A stretch of 64,000 nt of DNA from Acidobacteriota bacterium (GCA_003225315.1 QHZD01000023.1:26347-90346); one strand, 5' to 3'. Positions 1 to 9,772 are shown, numbered from the stretch's first letter. The notes: generated by a model from the sequence alone, not told the origin. Numbers and translations: made by a program.

Positions 1-236
1 AATTCCAGGATGTCCCATTGCGCGATCCGTGCGTGCTCCAGCAATTGCCATCCCGTATGCGGCAGGCCTTCGACGAATGTTCCTCGTTTGGCTTCAGGGA
101 AACCCTCGATGGCATCCATGAAGTGGACGTGCGCATGGCCGCCCTTCAATAGGGCGACGAGGTGCTCGCGCAGAACGTGATCGTAATTTCTTGAATTGCT
201 TTTCTTTTTCGCGACTTTTTTGGCTTTTTTCTTCAC
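1..236 (-). CDS. DinB-family protein, N-terminal part (runs off the window)
   Basis: The fragment starts with GTG 8 bases after the stop of the methyltransferase gene, so the two are probably co-transcribed. The first 12 or so residues are a Lys/Ala-rich basic stretch. After it comes a segment containing HVHFMDAIEGFP and, near the window edge, HTGWQLLEHARIAQWDILEF, which is the typical first half of a DinB/YfiT-like four-helix bundle, with a His in the position that often binds metal. DinB-superfamily proteins are small metal-binding proteins, some of them thiol-dependent transferases; no specific reaction can be assigned here. Only about 78 residues are visible. The start could also be further upstream, but a GGAC a few bases before the GTG supports this choice. 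Confidence 0.7.
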   Translation of the reverse strand, partial: MKKKAKKVAKKKSNSRNYDHVLREHLVALLKGGHAHVHFMDAIEGFPEAKRGTFVEGLPHTGWQLLEHARIAQWDILE

Positions 237-244
237 GGGCCGTC

Positions 245-1267
245 CTATTTTTCCGAAAGAAGCAGCTGCTGGGGCGAGTCTGGAATCGAATGCTGTGTCG
301 TTTTCACGAAGCCGGCATTCGCAAACATTTTCTCATATTGCGAGAAGGTGTAAGCATCGCCCGAATCCGTTCCTGCCAGCATGATGAGGCTGAAAGCCGC
401 GGCCGTCGGCGGCGTAACGCCATCTTCATCGGGGACAAACTCAAGTGTGATTGCTTTGCCGCCAGGTTTTAGCGCGTCATGAACGCGGCGCATCAGCTTT
501 TCGCAAGTTGGCACGTCGAAGTGGTGAAAGATGTTTGTCAGCAGCGCGATGTCGTAACCTTCGCCGAGGTCCGCTTCAAACGCGCTCCCGGGCTGGAAGG
601 CGACGCGATCGGCTACGCCCGCGGCCGCCGCATTTTCCTTTGCGACTGCCAGGACGGGAGCCCAGTCAGCCGCGGTGATGTGCGCGTTCGGATTCTGTAT
701 GGCAATGGTGATTCCAAACATCCCGTGTCCCGCGGCGATGTCCAGTACCTTGCACGGTTTTCCTTCCTTCGCGCGGGCCAGGTCCGCGATAAACCCGGCC
801 GACACGGTCGTCAGAGGCGACATGGTTCTTGCGAAGGTCACCCAGAGTTCGTCGTTTGGCTTGGTATTGTCGCCTTGCGCGACTGATGTGCCGCCTTTTC
901 TTACCGATTCCGTCAGCGCGTCGAAATTTCTCTTGTGAGCGGCGCTGACAAGAAAATCCGCCAGGGTTCCCATATATGCTGGCGAATGCCGGTTGAGAAA
1001 AATGGCAGACTCTTGCGAGAGGGAGTAGCGGCCATTGCTCTTAGCCAGAAATCCATGGATGGTCAGGTAGTTGCAGAGGATGCGGACGCCGCGTTCCGCA
1101 GCACCGGTCTTCGCTGCGAGCAAAGCTGCCGTGTTCGTGCCGTCCGCGATGGCCGTGAAAATATCCAATTCGATCGCGGTTTTCAGCGCGGCGCTCTGCT
1201 GGAAAGCATTGAGAGTGTTGAAAATGTGCTCCGGACTAGGCCGGCTTGTTGCCGTGGAAGTGGCCAT
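245..1267 (-). CDS. SAM-dependent O-methyltransferase (acetylserotonin O-methyltransferase-like)
   Basis: A protein of 340 residues with the two-domain layout of the plant/bacterial O-methyltransferase family: an N-terminal winged-helix dimerisation domain (about residues 10-95, with ALKTAIELDIFTAI) and a C-terminal Rossmann methyltransferase domain. The SAM motif I is visible as VLDIAAGHGMFGI, and the later NIFHHFDVPTCEKLMRR and ALKPGGKAITLEF segments are typical of the family. The expected reaction is methyl transfer from SAM to a hydroxyl of a small molecule; the substrate cannot be read. The start was placed at the second in-frame ATG because CAGGAGAG lies just before it; a longer form starting at 1303 would lack such a site. 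The DinB-like gene follows 8 bases downstream. Confidence 0.85.
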   Translation of the reverse strand: MATSTATSRPSPEHIFNTLNAFQQSAALKTAIELDIFTAIADGTNTAALLAAKTGAAERGVRILCNYLTIHGFLAKSNGRYSLSQESAIFLNRHSPAYMGTLADFLVSAAHKRNFDALTESVRKGGTSVAQGDNTKPNDELWVTFARTMSPLTTVSAGFIADLARAKEGKPCKVLDIAAGHGMFGITIAIQNPNAHITAADWAPVLAVAKENAAAAGVADRVAFQPGSAFEADLGEGYDIALLTNIFHHFDVPTCEKLMRRVHDALKPGGKAITLEFVPDEDGVTPPTAAAFSLIMLAGTDSGDAYTFSQYEKMFANAGFVKTTQHSIPDSPQQLLLSEK

Positions 1268-1417
1268 GGATGAACTCTCCTGTCGAGTGGGTTCAGAGGC
1301 CACAGATTATATACGCGGATTCCCTCAAAACGCATTTTTCCGAAGGCAAGCTAATTGCCGGAAAGCGGTCCCCACTGGCATACTCTCTTCTCCCCGCAAC
1401 AATCAAGAGGGCGACCG

Positions 1418-2149
1418 ATGCAACGCGAATATCACCGCTGGTACTCTCACCGGCTTGGCATGGAGCTGGGCGTCGTCGTGCACGGGCATTGGGGCGCGCC
1501 GCTTCTTGGTTTTCCGACCAGCGCGGGCGACGAGTGGGAACTCGAAGGCCAGAGCATGATCGGTGCGCTCGCGGACTTCATCGATGCGGGAAGAATCAAG
1601 TTCTACAGCATAAATTCGATCAATGGGCATAGCTTTTACAACAAGGGAGCGCACCCGTTTAACCGCAGCTACGTCCAGGCGGTTTTCGATTCTTACCTGC
1701 GCGAAGAGGTCGTGCCCTTCATCTGGAATAATTGCCAGACGCAGGGCATTGCGATCACGACAATGGGCGCATCGTTTGGCGCGTACCACGCCGCGAACAG
1801 CCTGTTCAAGCATCCGGATGTGATCAAACGGTGCTTTGCGATGTCAGGCGTCTACGACCTGCGGAATTTCATGGACGGCATGTACGACGACAATTTTTAC
1901 TTCAACAACCCGGTGGATTACCTGTCGAACGCCAGCGATTCCTGGTTCTATCAGCAGATTGCAAGTTGCGACATTCACCTCAGCACCGGCACGGGGCCGT
2001 GGGAGAACAGTGGGCCGACCTACCGCCTATCCGAAGTTCTCTCCGGCAAGGGCATCCGCCACTCGCTGGACAACTGGGGCCCGCAGGGCGGCCACGATTG
2101 GCCATACTGGAAACACCAGATGTGCGAATACGTTTCGCAGATTTTCTGA
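1418..2149 (+). CDS. Esterase D / putative esterase family alpha/beta hydrolase
   Basis: A 243-residue protein of the family that includes S-formylglutathione hydrolase and mycolyltransferase-like esterases. The nucleophile is in the elbow GASFGAYH (Ser119), the probable catalytic His is in GGHDWPYW (His226), and several Asp candidates lie between them (for example SGVYDLRNFMDG). No signal peptide is visible, so it is probably cytoplasmic. It starts at an ATG preceded by AAGAGGG. Family members act on short acyl esters or thioesters; the substrate is unknown. The gene is divergent from the methyltransferase and convergent with the M29 aminopeptidase, so nothing in the context defines a pathway. 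Confidence 0.8.
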   Translation: MQREYHRWYSHRLGMELGVVVHGHWGAPLLGFPTSAGDEWELEGQSMIGALADFIDAGRIKFYSINSINGHSFYNKGAHPFNRSYVQAVFDSYLREEVVPFIWNNCQTQGIAITTMGASFGAYHAANSLFKHPDVIKRCFAMSGVYDLRNFMDGMYDDNFYFNNPVDYLSNASDSWFYQQIASCDIHLSTGTGPWENSGPTYRLSEVLSGKGIRHSLDNWGPQGGHDWPYWKHQMCEYVSQIF

Positions 2150-2177
2150 GTCTGATTTTGCGTGGAACTAAGGAGTG

Positions 2178-3203
2178 TTAGGCTAGGCCGAGGTGATTGA
2201 GCTGGTAGTGGCCTTTTTCGATGACTTGGTCGTCGTCGATCCAAACGTCGCATTTACGGGTGAGAACGTCAACGTGCGTCTTCGATTTCCAATCAGCGTG
2301 GGTCTGGCTGCCGTAGGGATCGCCGAACGCGATGTGCACGCCGGGACATTTTTCGTCCTGAAGCAGGATTCCGATCATCTTGGACAGGCCAAGGTTGGTG
2401 CCGAAAGCGAGTTCGCCCACGCGGTCGCTGTTTTCATCCGTGTGGCAATAATCCCAAAACTCCCGCTCCAAATCCTTACGGGCGCAGTTGACACCTACGA
2501 GCCGCGCGCCTTTGATCTCCAGTGTAAGCGGCGTAGATTGCAGATCACCGTATTTTCCATTGAAATGATCGCCGGCGGTGGCGTCGCAAACGAAAGTGCC
2601 GTCCACGGTTGCAGGTGTGGTGAAAACTTCGCCAGCGGGAAGATTTGACCAGTAACGCGGGCTGATGAGCCCACTGGTCTTCACCCAATCGAGGCCGCGG
2701 TCGAAATGGGCGGCAATCTTTGTGCCGGCTTCGGTTTTTACCGTGAGCGTTTCGGCGCGCAGCATGCGTTCGCGCAGGCTGTCGCTCAGGCGGTCCACCA
2801 ACTTGTAATCCGCGCGCATGCCCTGCTGCATGATCTGTGGCGTGACGCCGACCATGTGCGCGTAACGAATTTGGCGGCGCTCCACCACTTTCACGATGGC
2901 CATGCGCGCGCCTAGTTCGCCCGGCTGAGGCGTCATGCACATCACACCGACATCCGCGGTTTCCAAAGCTTCGAGCACCGGCGCGGGCGCGGTATTGATC
3001 GGGCGCGGCCCAAAATCTTCCAAGAGCAATCCGGTGTAAGGCGCGTGCCGGTCGTCCAGCGCGGAGGCGATACTGGCAGCGACGGCGCGGCAGGCTTCAT
3101 CGGCAATCAGCGCCACATGCTCGCCGGGACGCACACCGAGACACGTTTCCACGGCATTTCGCGCGCCGGGCATCAAGTCCGTCTGTGGCGAACCAAAGTT
3201 CAT
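2178..3203 (-). CDS. M29-type (aminopeptidase T-like) metallopeptidase
   Basis: A 341-residue protein. The C-terminal half carries the metal-binding pattern of the thermophilic aminopeptidase family M29: GEVFTTP (Glu ligand), then ENSDRVGELAFGTN, GVHIAFGDPYG, and THADWKSKTHVDVL with the His and Asp ligands. Enzymes of this family remove N-terminal residues using two metal ions. The N-terminal half is a Rossmann-like domain with weaker conservation. It is the last gene of a minus-strand series that begins with a GCS2-type ligase, but a 150-base gap separates it from the ATP-grasp genes, so it may have its own promoter. If linked, it could trim or recycle the peptide-like product; that is inference. 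The start at 3203 lacks a strong ribosome binding site. Confidence 0.85.
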   Translation of the reverse strand: MNFGSPQTDLMPGARNAVETCLGVRPGEHVALIADEACRAVAASIASALDDRHAPYTGLLLEDFGPRPINTAPAPVLEALETADVGVMCMTPQPGELGARMAIVKVVERRQIRYAHMVGVTPQIMQQGMRADYKLVDRLSDSLRERMLRAETLTVKTEAGTKIAAHFDRGLDWVKTSGLISPRYWSNLPAGEVFTTPATVDGTFVCDATAGDHFNGKYGDLQSTPLTLEIKGARLVGVNCARKDLEREFWDYCHTDENSDRVGELAFGTNLGLSKMIGILLQDEKCPGVHIAFGDPYGSQTHADWKSKTHVDVLTRKCDVWIDDDQVIEKGHYQLNHLGLA

Positions 3204-3353
3204 CTTGGTAATTCTACTAGAATGGCCGGATTTTCTGTCTACGGTAAATTACTGATACTTCTTTTTTCGAAACTGGCCGATGGGCCGGTCAAAAAACCTG
3301 CCTCAAGGGGCGAGCCCGCACCAGAGCGCTTCCTTGCCTAGAAATTTTACCGT

Positions 3354-4751
3354 CTAGTTGGCCGCAGAGGCTCGCGGGGAAATGCGAAATGCCGGGACTT
3401 GGCCGCCGCCGCTGGTTACATTGGCGAGGCTGGTGGCACTGAGGCGGGTGAGAAAGCCGCAGAGCTTTCCGCGAAACAGGTACGGAGCGAAATCCACGAG
3501 CATGTCGCGGTAATCGACCCTGCCGACATCCGCGATGTAAGGAAAAACTTCGCGCCGGATGGGGATGCGTTCCTGGACGATCCATGCGCCGTTCTTCGCC
3601 GAAAGAGCGTTCTCGATCCTCACGTCCCAGTCGGCTTCACTGGTTTCCCAGCCGAAAGTCACACCGGAACCGCCGTACTCATCGCTGGGTTTCAGCACCA
3701 GGTTCTCACGCTCTTTACGGATAAAAGCAAGCAAATCGATGTGCTGGCCGTAGTGGGCCGTCCCGACGTCCGCAACAACGCGCGTCCAAGGAATATGATT
3801 TTCGATGACTGCGCGCTCGCTATGGGAAAAAAGGGCGCCGTTTTGCTCGTCGGTCAGCACGGCGAAAAACGCTTTTACATGCGGAATCTTGCAGCGAAAG
3901 TTATTCGCCACACACACGGCATTCGCCGCGTACGCTTTGACGAGGGCGGAACACTCAGCAGGCTTGGCCACAATGTCGTTGATGAGCACGCGGCGGTAGA
4001 CGAGATCGATCTTCTTGTCCTCAGCGACAAGAGATTTGCCGTCCCACTCGAGCTGGCGGGGATCGGCAATCAAGGTTGGGATGCCCATTCGCTCGAAGCG
4101 TTCCTTGAGGATTTCAAACTCGCTCACGGTTGGAACGTCTTCCCAATCCACAATCGCAATCTGCGGCTTCGCGGACGATCCTCCCCAGTCCAGATAGCTC
4201 ATCACCAGGGCATCAAGGAGCTTGGCGCTGAGAGGATAACTGTGAATTTCATAGTTCTGCGCAAACTTGCCCATCACCGGGAGTTCGCGGAAAATCTCCG
4301 CAAGCGTTTCCGAATAGCCCGCGCCGGCCGGCGATTCGCCATTGTATTCAGCAAACTTCAGAGAGTCTGGAAGTAGAAACGCATCCAGCCGCGAGGCCGT
4401 GCTCGCCCGTCCGTATCCCGTGGGGATGCGGGCGAGACGCTCCTCTTCCTCCCGCAGATGCAATTGGGCAAAAAGGTCTTTGTCGTCGAGGGCGGCGCTT
4501 GCGATGCGCTCGCCAAGGTCGGCGATCGTTTCCGCGACGGTTCTCACGCGCGTTTCGTCTTCGGTCGAAAGAAAAAATGGGCGCAGGAATGGACAGTGAA
4601 CACGGTCGCCAAACGTAAGCCGGGCTTTGCGCATGCGCTTGAACAAATCTTCGGGGAGGGCGGGCACGCGCAGCAGCGTGGCTTTCAAAATCGCGTGCCA
4701 TTCTTCCGCCGGGGACGGTGGCAAAGCCGATGGTGTTGGCGCGCTGGTCAT
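3354..4751 (-). CDS. Circularly permuted ATP-grasp-like ligase
   Basis: A 465-residue protein with features of the circularly permuted ATP-grasp / glutathionylspermidine-synthetase-like group. Around residue 140 is LKFAEYNGESPAGAGYSE, resembling the Glu-Tyr-Asn-x-[DE]-x-P substrate/metal motif of that group. Later come ENLVLKPSDEYGGSGVTFGW (nucleotide-binding Lys and Gly-rich loop) and a C-terminal DMLVDFAPYLFRGKLCGF followed by TRLSAT and a Gly-rich GGGQVP. Such enzymes join a carboxylate to an amine through an acyl phosphate. The start used is the ATG preceded by GTGGAAAA; earlier in-frame starts would overlap the upstream gene. It lies 16 bases after another ATP-grasp gene, and both follow a GCS2 ligase. 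The specific substrates are unknown. Confidence 0.7.
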   Translation of the reverse strand: MTSAPTPSALPPSPAEEWHAILKATLLRVPALPEDLFKRMRKARLTFGDRVHCPFLRPFFLSTEDETRVRTVAETIADLGERIASAALDDKDLFAQLHLREEEERLARIPTGYGRASTASRLDAFLLPDSLKFAEYNGESPAGAGYSETLAEIFRELPVMGKFAQNYEIHSYPLSAKLLDALVMSYLDWGGSSAKPQIAIVDWEDVPTVSEFEILKERFERMGIPTLIADPRQLEWDGKSLVAEDKKIDLVYRRVLINDIVAKPAECSALVKAYAANAVCVANNFRCKIPHVKAFFAVLTDEQNGALFSHSERAVIENHIPWTRVVADVGTAHYGQHIDLLAFIRKERENLVLKPSDEYGGSGVTFGWETSEADWDVRIENALSAKNGAWIVQERIPIRREVFPYIADVGRVDYRDMLVDFAPYLFRGKLCGFLTRLSATSLANVTSGGGQVPAFRISPRASAAN

Positions 4752-4767
4752 TTTTCCACGATTCTCA

Positions 4768-5793
4768 TTACGATCTCTGCGAGGCACCGGCAGCGGGAGC
4801 GGCAGCGCTCTTTTGCCCGGCGGCGACGCTCTTCGGCGCTCCTGTAAGTCCCGCGGCTGCGCCGATGCCAAGCATCTCTTCCCACCGCGGCCAGGGATTC
4901 GAAGCCTTGCCGTTCAGTGCGCGGTCAATCACCAGCCGTGCCATCTTTTCCACCACGTGCTCGAAATAAAATTCCGTGATGCGGTCGCGTTCGAAATCCG
5001 GCGCGGGATTCAGGAAGTCGATGGCATACGGCACACCATCCTTGACGGCGAACTCGATAGTGTTCATTTCGTAGCCGAGCGCCTGGTTAATGGTTTGCGC
5101 ATCCTTCACGATGCGCGCGCCGAGCTCCGGAGTCAGGTACTGGTGGTCGACAAGGTATTTGCGTTCCTTGGGATCATAGTGAACGGGGACAATGTCCGTC
5201 TTGCCAAAGGTAAAACAACGCACGTACTGGGTGAAATCAATGAATTCCTGCAGCGTCATGCAGTAAGGGGAAGTCTTGTCGTACGCGGCGAGGAGTTCCT
5301 CTTTGTTATGCACTTTGTAGACGTGCTTCCAGCCGCCGCCTGAAAAAGGCTTCAAGATCGCGGGGCGGCCAACGTAATCAAGCAGCCCGTCCCAGTCCAC
5401 CGGATATTCCAGGTTATGGAGTGACTCGGCAGTGATGTCCACGTCGATGGGATAACCCTTCTGCGGAAGGAGCACGGTTTTGGGAATCGCGATGCCGAGT
5501 TTGGCGGCCACCGAATAGTTGAAATACTTGTCGTCGGCGGTCCACCAGAACGGATTGTTGATAACGTAAGTCCCCTGAAGCACCGCGTGCTTCAGGTAGC
5601 CACGATAATATTCGACTTCATGCGAGATACGGTCGACGATGACGCTATAGCGCGCGCGCTCGCCCATGCGCGTGCCGCCCAGTTTCACAAATTCGGCGGT
5701 TACGCCGTCCTTGACGCCGAGCTTCTTCACGCGTTCGATAAACGCTGGAGGAAAACTGTATTCTCGTCCGCAGAGTAGGCCAACGGTTTTCAT
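4768..5793 (-). CDS. ATP-grasp ligase (RimK/D-Ala-D-Ala ligase-like)
   Basis: A 341-residue protein with an N-terminal pre-ATP-grasp segment (MKTVGLLCGREYSFPP), a central substrate loop (GTYVINNPFWWTADDKYFN, where the Lys in DDKYF is typical), the ATP-binding strand GRPAILKPFSGGGWKHVYKV near residues 163-183, and the metal-binding AIDFLNPAPDF near the C-terminus. The last 35 residues are Ala-rich and probably disordered. ATP-grasp ligases form amide bonds through acyl phosphates. A clear CAGGAG lies before the ATG. The gene starts 48 bases after the GCS2 ligase stop and ends 16 bases before the permuted ATP-grasp gene, so the three are almost certainly one operon. Product and substrates cannot be read from sequence. 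Confidence 0.85.
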   Translation of the reverse strand: MKTVGLLCGREYSFPPAFIERVKKLGVKDGVTAEFVKLGGTRMGERARYSVIVDRISHEVEYYRGYLKHAVLQGTYVINNPFWWTADDKYFNYSVAAKLGIAIPKTVLLPQKGYPIDVDITAESLHNLEYPVDWDGLLDYVGRPAILKPFSGGGWKHVYKVHNKEELLAAYDKTSPYCMTLQEFIDFTQYVRCFTFGKTDIVPVHYDPKERKYLVDHQYLTPELGARIVKDAQTINQALGYEMNTIEFAVKDGVPYAIDFLNPAPDFERDRITEFYFEHVVEKMARLVIDRALNGKASNPWPRWEEMLGIGAAAGLTGAPKSVAAGQKSAAAPAAGASQRS

Positions 5794-5841
5794 GTTCGTG
5801 CTCCTGTAGGGTCGCGCGGAACTACCTCGTCTTCGAGGCCG

Positions 5842-6978
5842 TCAATTCACGGCGTGTGCTGAAGAAGTGCGCGGTTGGGTGACGCCTCCGCGCGTTTCGG
5901 CAACCAAGTGCCGCACCACTGCTTTCAAGTCGCCGGTTTCCTGATAGATGCGCAACTGCCGGTCCGCACTGGTGCCTTCGCTCATGATCGTGTGTACGTA
6001 TTCGACGGCACTGCGGCTGCCTAAGTCATCGACGACGTCATCCACCAATTCCAGCAATTCGGGAATCAACTGGCGCATGGGCACTTCGGCTTCCTTGCCG
6101 AAGTCGATCAGCTTTCCATCGATGCCGTACCGCGCCGCGCGCCATTTGTTCTCTTCGATAAGCGCGCGCCGGTAGAGCCGCCAACTCACATTGCCCTGGT
6201 AGAGGCGATGCAGCTTCACAATGATGGCCTGCGCGAGCGCGGCAATGGCCACAGCCTCCTCGACTCTCGTTGAAACGTCGAACATGCGGAATTCGAGTGT
6301 CCCGAACGTTGGGTGCGGGCGCACGTCCCACCAAATCTTCTTGCCGTTGTCGATGCAATTCAGCTTTACGAGGAGGTTCACGAAATTTTCGTAGGCGCTC
6401 CACGATTCGAATTGTTCCGGCACCCCGGTCCGTGGAAACCGGCGAAACACCGTGGTGCGGAAAGATTTCAAACCGGTGTTTCTTCCCATCCAAAACGGCG
6501 AACTCGTGGAAAGCGCCAAAAGGTGCGGCAGGAAATAGCGCACCCCGTTCATCATGTCGATGGTGGTCTGTTTGTCCGGCATGGCCACGTGGACGTGCAT
6601 GCCGAAGATCAACAACGACCGCGCCAATTGCCCCATCTCTTCGACGATATGCTGATAGCGCTCGCCCGGAGAGATGACCTGGTCGATCCAGCTTGAGAAG
6701 GGGTGTGTCCCCGCGGCTGCGACTTGCAGCCCTGCGCGTTCCGCGGCGGCGACGAGTTCGCCGCGCGTGCGATGCATTTCAATGCGCAGTTCGCTCACGT
6801 TCTCGCAGATGCGCGTGCCCGTCTCCACAATGGACTGGTGCAGCTCGTGCTTCACCTGCTCTGCGATATCTGGGGAAGCCGCGGAAACGAGCTGGCTTAC
6901 GTGCGAACGCAACTCGCACGTCGCAGGGTCAATAATCTGGAACTCTTCCTCGACGCCGATGGTGAAGTGGTGAGCCAT
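5842..6978 (-). CDS. Carboxylate-amine ligase of the GCS2/YbdK family
   Basis: A 378-residue, full-length member of the glutamate-cysteine ligase type 2 family (YbdK/EgtA-like). It begins FTIGVEEEFQIID, the hallmark Glu-rich metal-binding strand; ETGTRICENVSELRIEM, GMHVHVAMPD and a C-terminal RPHPTFGTLEFRMFD with further Glu and Arg residues complete the active site. The family condenses the gamma-carboxylate of glutamate (or a related acid) with an amine using ATP; YbdK itself has weak gamma-glutamylcysteine ligase activity. It is the first gene of an apparent operon with two ATP-grasp ligases, which argues for a dedicated amide-linked metabolite rather than glutathione itself, since no glutathione synthetase is evident. 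A GAGGG lies before the ATG. Confidence 0.9.
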   Translation of the reverse strand: MAHHFTIGVEEEFQIIDPATCELRSHVSQLVSAASPDIAEQVKHELHQSIVETGTRICENVSELRIEMHRTRGELVAAAERAGLQVAAAGTHPFSSWIDQVISPGERYQHIVEEMGQLARSLLIFGMHVHVAMPDKQTTIDMMNGVRYFLPHLLALSTSSPFWMGRNTGLKSFRTTVFRRFPRTGVPEQFESWSAYENFVNLLVKLNCIDNGKKIWWDVRPHPTFGTLEFRMFDVSTRVEEAVAIAALAQAIIVKLHRLYQGNVSWRLYRRALIEENKWRAARYGIDGKLIDFGKEAEVPMRQLIPELLELVDDVVDDLGSRSAVEYVHTIMSEGTSADRQLRIYQETGDLKAVVRHLVAETRGGVTQPRTSSAHAVN

Positions 6979-7185
6979 GGATTTGGCCCTCGGGATTTAC
7001 TGGGTCCTGTTGGGGACTTTGAGCTCGTATCATACCGCGACGCGGCGCAAAATACACCAATGCCCCGTATGCGGGACCACAATTTGTTTCAAACGGGGAA
7101 AGGCGGACAGGAATGTTTGTCCCACTGGAGACTTGTTGGGCTGGAACGTTCCCTGGTTGACCTCTTAGCCTAAAATGCCCGCGTA

Positions 7186-7491
7186 TTACGCCGCGCCCAT
7201 CGCTCTGCGCTGCTGGAAGCATTCTCGGCAAAACACCGGCCGCCCCTGTGTGGGACGGAAGGGAACCGTAGTCTCCTTCCCGCACTGCGAGCAGTTTGTC
7301 TTCGTTTCCGAGCGCATCGGTGAGGCGTGACCGCCTCCACCGCCGCCTTCGGCTCGCTTAGCCTTGCAGGCCTTGCAACGCTTGGGTTCGTTTTTGAAGC
7401 CCTTGTCAGCGAAAAACATCTGTTCGCCGGCAGTAAAAACGAACTCTGCGCCGCATTCCGAACACTTCAGCACCTTGTCGTGGTATTCCAT
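7186..7491 (-). CDS. Small double zinc-ribbon protein
   Basis: A 101-residue protein with eight cysteines in four CxxC pairs: C10/C13, C39/C42, C67/C70 and C88/C91. They form two ribbons of four cysteines each, separated by a Gly-rich linker (residues 49-55). The first ribbon (CSECGAEFVFT with EQMFFADKGF) and the second (CSQCGKETTVPF with RPVFCREC) resemble the small CxxC zinc-ribbon proteins common in Acidobacteriota and other environmental phyla, often annotated as zinc-ribbon domain-containing proteins. The function is unknown; nucleic acid or protein binding is likely. The ATG at 7491 is chosen because GGGGAGAG precedes it. It follows rpsU on the same strand at some distance. Confidence 0.8.
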   Translation of the reverse strand: MEYHDKVLKCSECGAEFVFTAGEQMFFADKGFKNEPKRCKACKAKRAEGGGGGGHASPMRSETKTNCSQCGKETTVPFRPTQGRPVFCRECFQQRRAMGAA

Positions 7492-7700
7492 GAGCCGCTC
7501 TCCCCTGGTCCCGTGTGGGGCAGGGGATTGGGCGGACTTTGTACCGTATAGCCTAGATGCTTGAGGAGACCAGTATCCGGGGGACGCCGGGCGCGGATCC
7601 CTTGGGCTGCGGGCACGAAGCTGTGACAACTTCCCAAACACTCTGCCTTACGGGGGCCTGATTCTCGGAAGTGCGGCGCCGAGCCGCGGCGAAAACGGAA

Positions 7701-7729
7701 GGGCGATCCCGGTGTTACCGGAACCGCCC
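7701..7729 (-). terminator. Hairpin just downstream of rpsU, likely terminator
   Basis: The arms GGGCG and CCGGT pair with ACCGG and CGCCC around a GTT loop, giving two 5-bp stems with a 3x3 internal loop. It begins 8 bases after the rpsU stop codon. On the minus strand it is followed by TTCCGTTTTC, a weak T-rich tract, which fits an intrinsic terminator of modest strength. Confidence 0.5.
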
Positions 7730-7736
7730 AATATCA

Positions 7737-7934
7737 TTAATCCGCTTCCCGCCGCTGCTTCTTGCGCAGTCGCTTCCGCGAAAGCGCTTCTTTTGCCCGG
7801 CGCTTCTCGCCGGGTTTCATGTAGAAGCTGTGCTTCTTGATTTCCTTGATGATGTCCTCCTGTTGCACCTTGCGCTTAAAACGGCGCAGGGCATTTTCCA
7901 GGGATTCACTCTCTTGAATGATGACTTCAGCCAC
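7737..7934 (-). CDS. rpsU: Small ribosomal subunit protein bS21
   Basis: A 65-residue basic protein with the bS21 signature: VAEVIIQESESLENALRRFKRKVQQEDIIKEIKKHSFYMKPGEKRR and a Lys/Arg-rich tail (LSRKRLRKKQRREAD). bS21 sits on the 30S platform near the anti-Shine-Dalgarno and helps initiation. The GTG at 7934 is preferred over an upstream ATG (8018) because GGGGGTGA lies about 10 bases before it and the resulting length matches the family. The ATG form would add a non-homologous 28-residue extension. A strong hairpin lies directly before the ribosome binding site and a terminator-like hairpin follows the stop, so the gene appears to be a stand-alone transcript. Confidence 0.93.
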   Translation of the reverse strand: MAEVIIQESESLENALRRFKRKVQQEDIIKEIKKHSFYMKPGEKRRAKEALSRKRLRKKQRREAD

Positions 7935-8352
7935 TTTATTAAATTCACCCCCAATCCGGTTCGGATTGGTATCTTGCGGCGCCTGCCAAAATGACCGGCT
8001 CTGCTCTGCTGTGAGCACCGCCCCTGGTACTTATTATCGCATGTCTTGTCCGGTTAGCGTACGCACCCTGATAGGTAGATGGCTTCTTCTAATCAATTTC
8101 GCCCACATAGTCAAGGAATCTTTGCGTTTTTGGCCCGGTGTACGGGTACTGAGTCTCCCTCATAACCATCCGGGTACCCTATTGACGCAGGCATAACCAA
8201 AGGCATTTCCTTGGATTCGTATCGAGCTGCTGTTCGACGGGCCGCCTTCCCTCACTGCACCTATGCTCACCGTTTTCGTGGCGCCCTTCTTGTTTTTCCC
8301 TCCTTCTATTGTTAGATTGAGCCGCTTCGCTAGCCGCACCGCGGGGGCAGCC
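7935..8352. other. Gene-free divergent region between rpsU and glgC
   Basis: This 418-base region separates two divergent genes and must hold both promoters. Apart from the hairpin next to rpsU, a GATAAT-like hexamer on the minus strand (8033-8038) could be a -10 box for rpsU, but no good -35 is visible. On the plus strand a TTGACG occurs around 8181-8186 without a clear partner. No convincing small gene was seen. Confidence 0.4.
7951..7969 (-). promoter_or_regulatory. Hairpin abutting the rpsU ribosome binding site
   Basis: CCAATCCG and CGGATTGG form a perfect 8-bp stem with a 3-base loop. On the mRNA the 3' arm runs directly into the GGGGTGA used as ribosome binding site of rpsU, so folding could hide or expose it. 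Autogenous translational control of ribosomal protein genes by such structures is well known in general; for this gene it is inferred. Confidence 0.45.
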
Positions 8353-9591
<1,239 letters not shown>

Positions 9592-9701
9592 CTCTTTGTT
9601 TTGTCATCTCGCAGTGGCGAGTTTTCTCATCCTCTGTAAACACATCCAGTGTCTCGTGCGTTTTTGCCGACCAGGTGGCAAGGTGCGTTTTTGTTTGACA
9701 T

Positions 9702-9731
9702 TTGACAATGGTATGGGTAGCCCTGTACGAT
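9702..9731 (+). promoter_or_regulatory. Promoter of the PIN toxin module
   Basis: TTGACA (9702-9707) is followed after 18 bases by TACGAT (9726-9731). A second TTGACA lies just upstream (9695-9700). An inverted repeat, GGTAT at 9710-9714 and ATACC at 9730-9734, brackets the -10 box and could be an operator for autoregulation, as is usual in toxin-antitoxin operons. Confidence 0.5.
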
Positions 9732-9772
9732 ACCTTTAATGGAGGTACTTACCTCGCGTCAAGGATGGGAGC

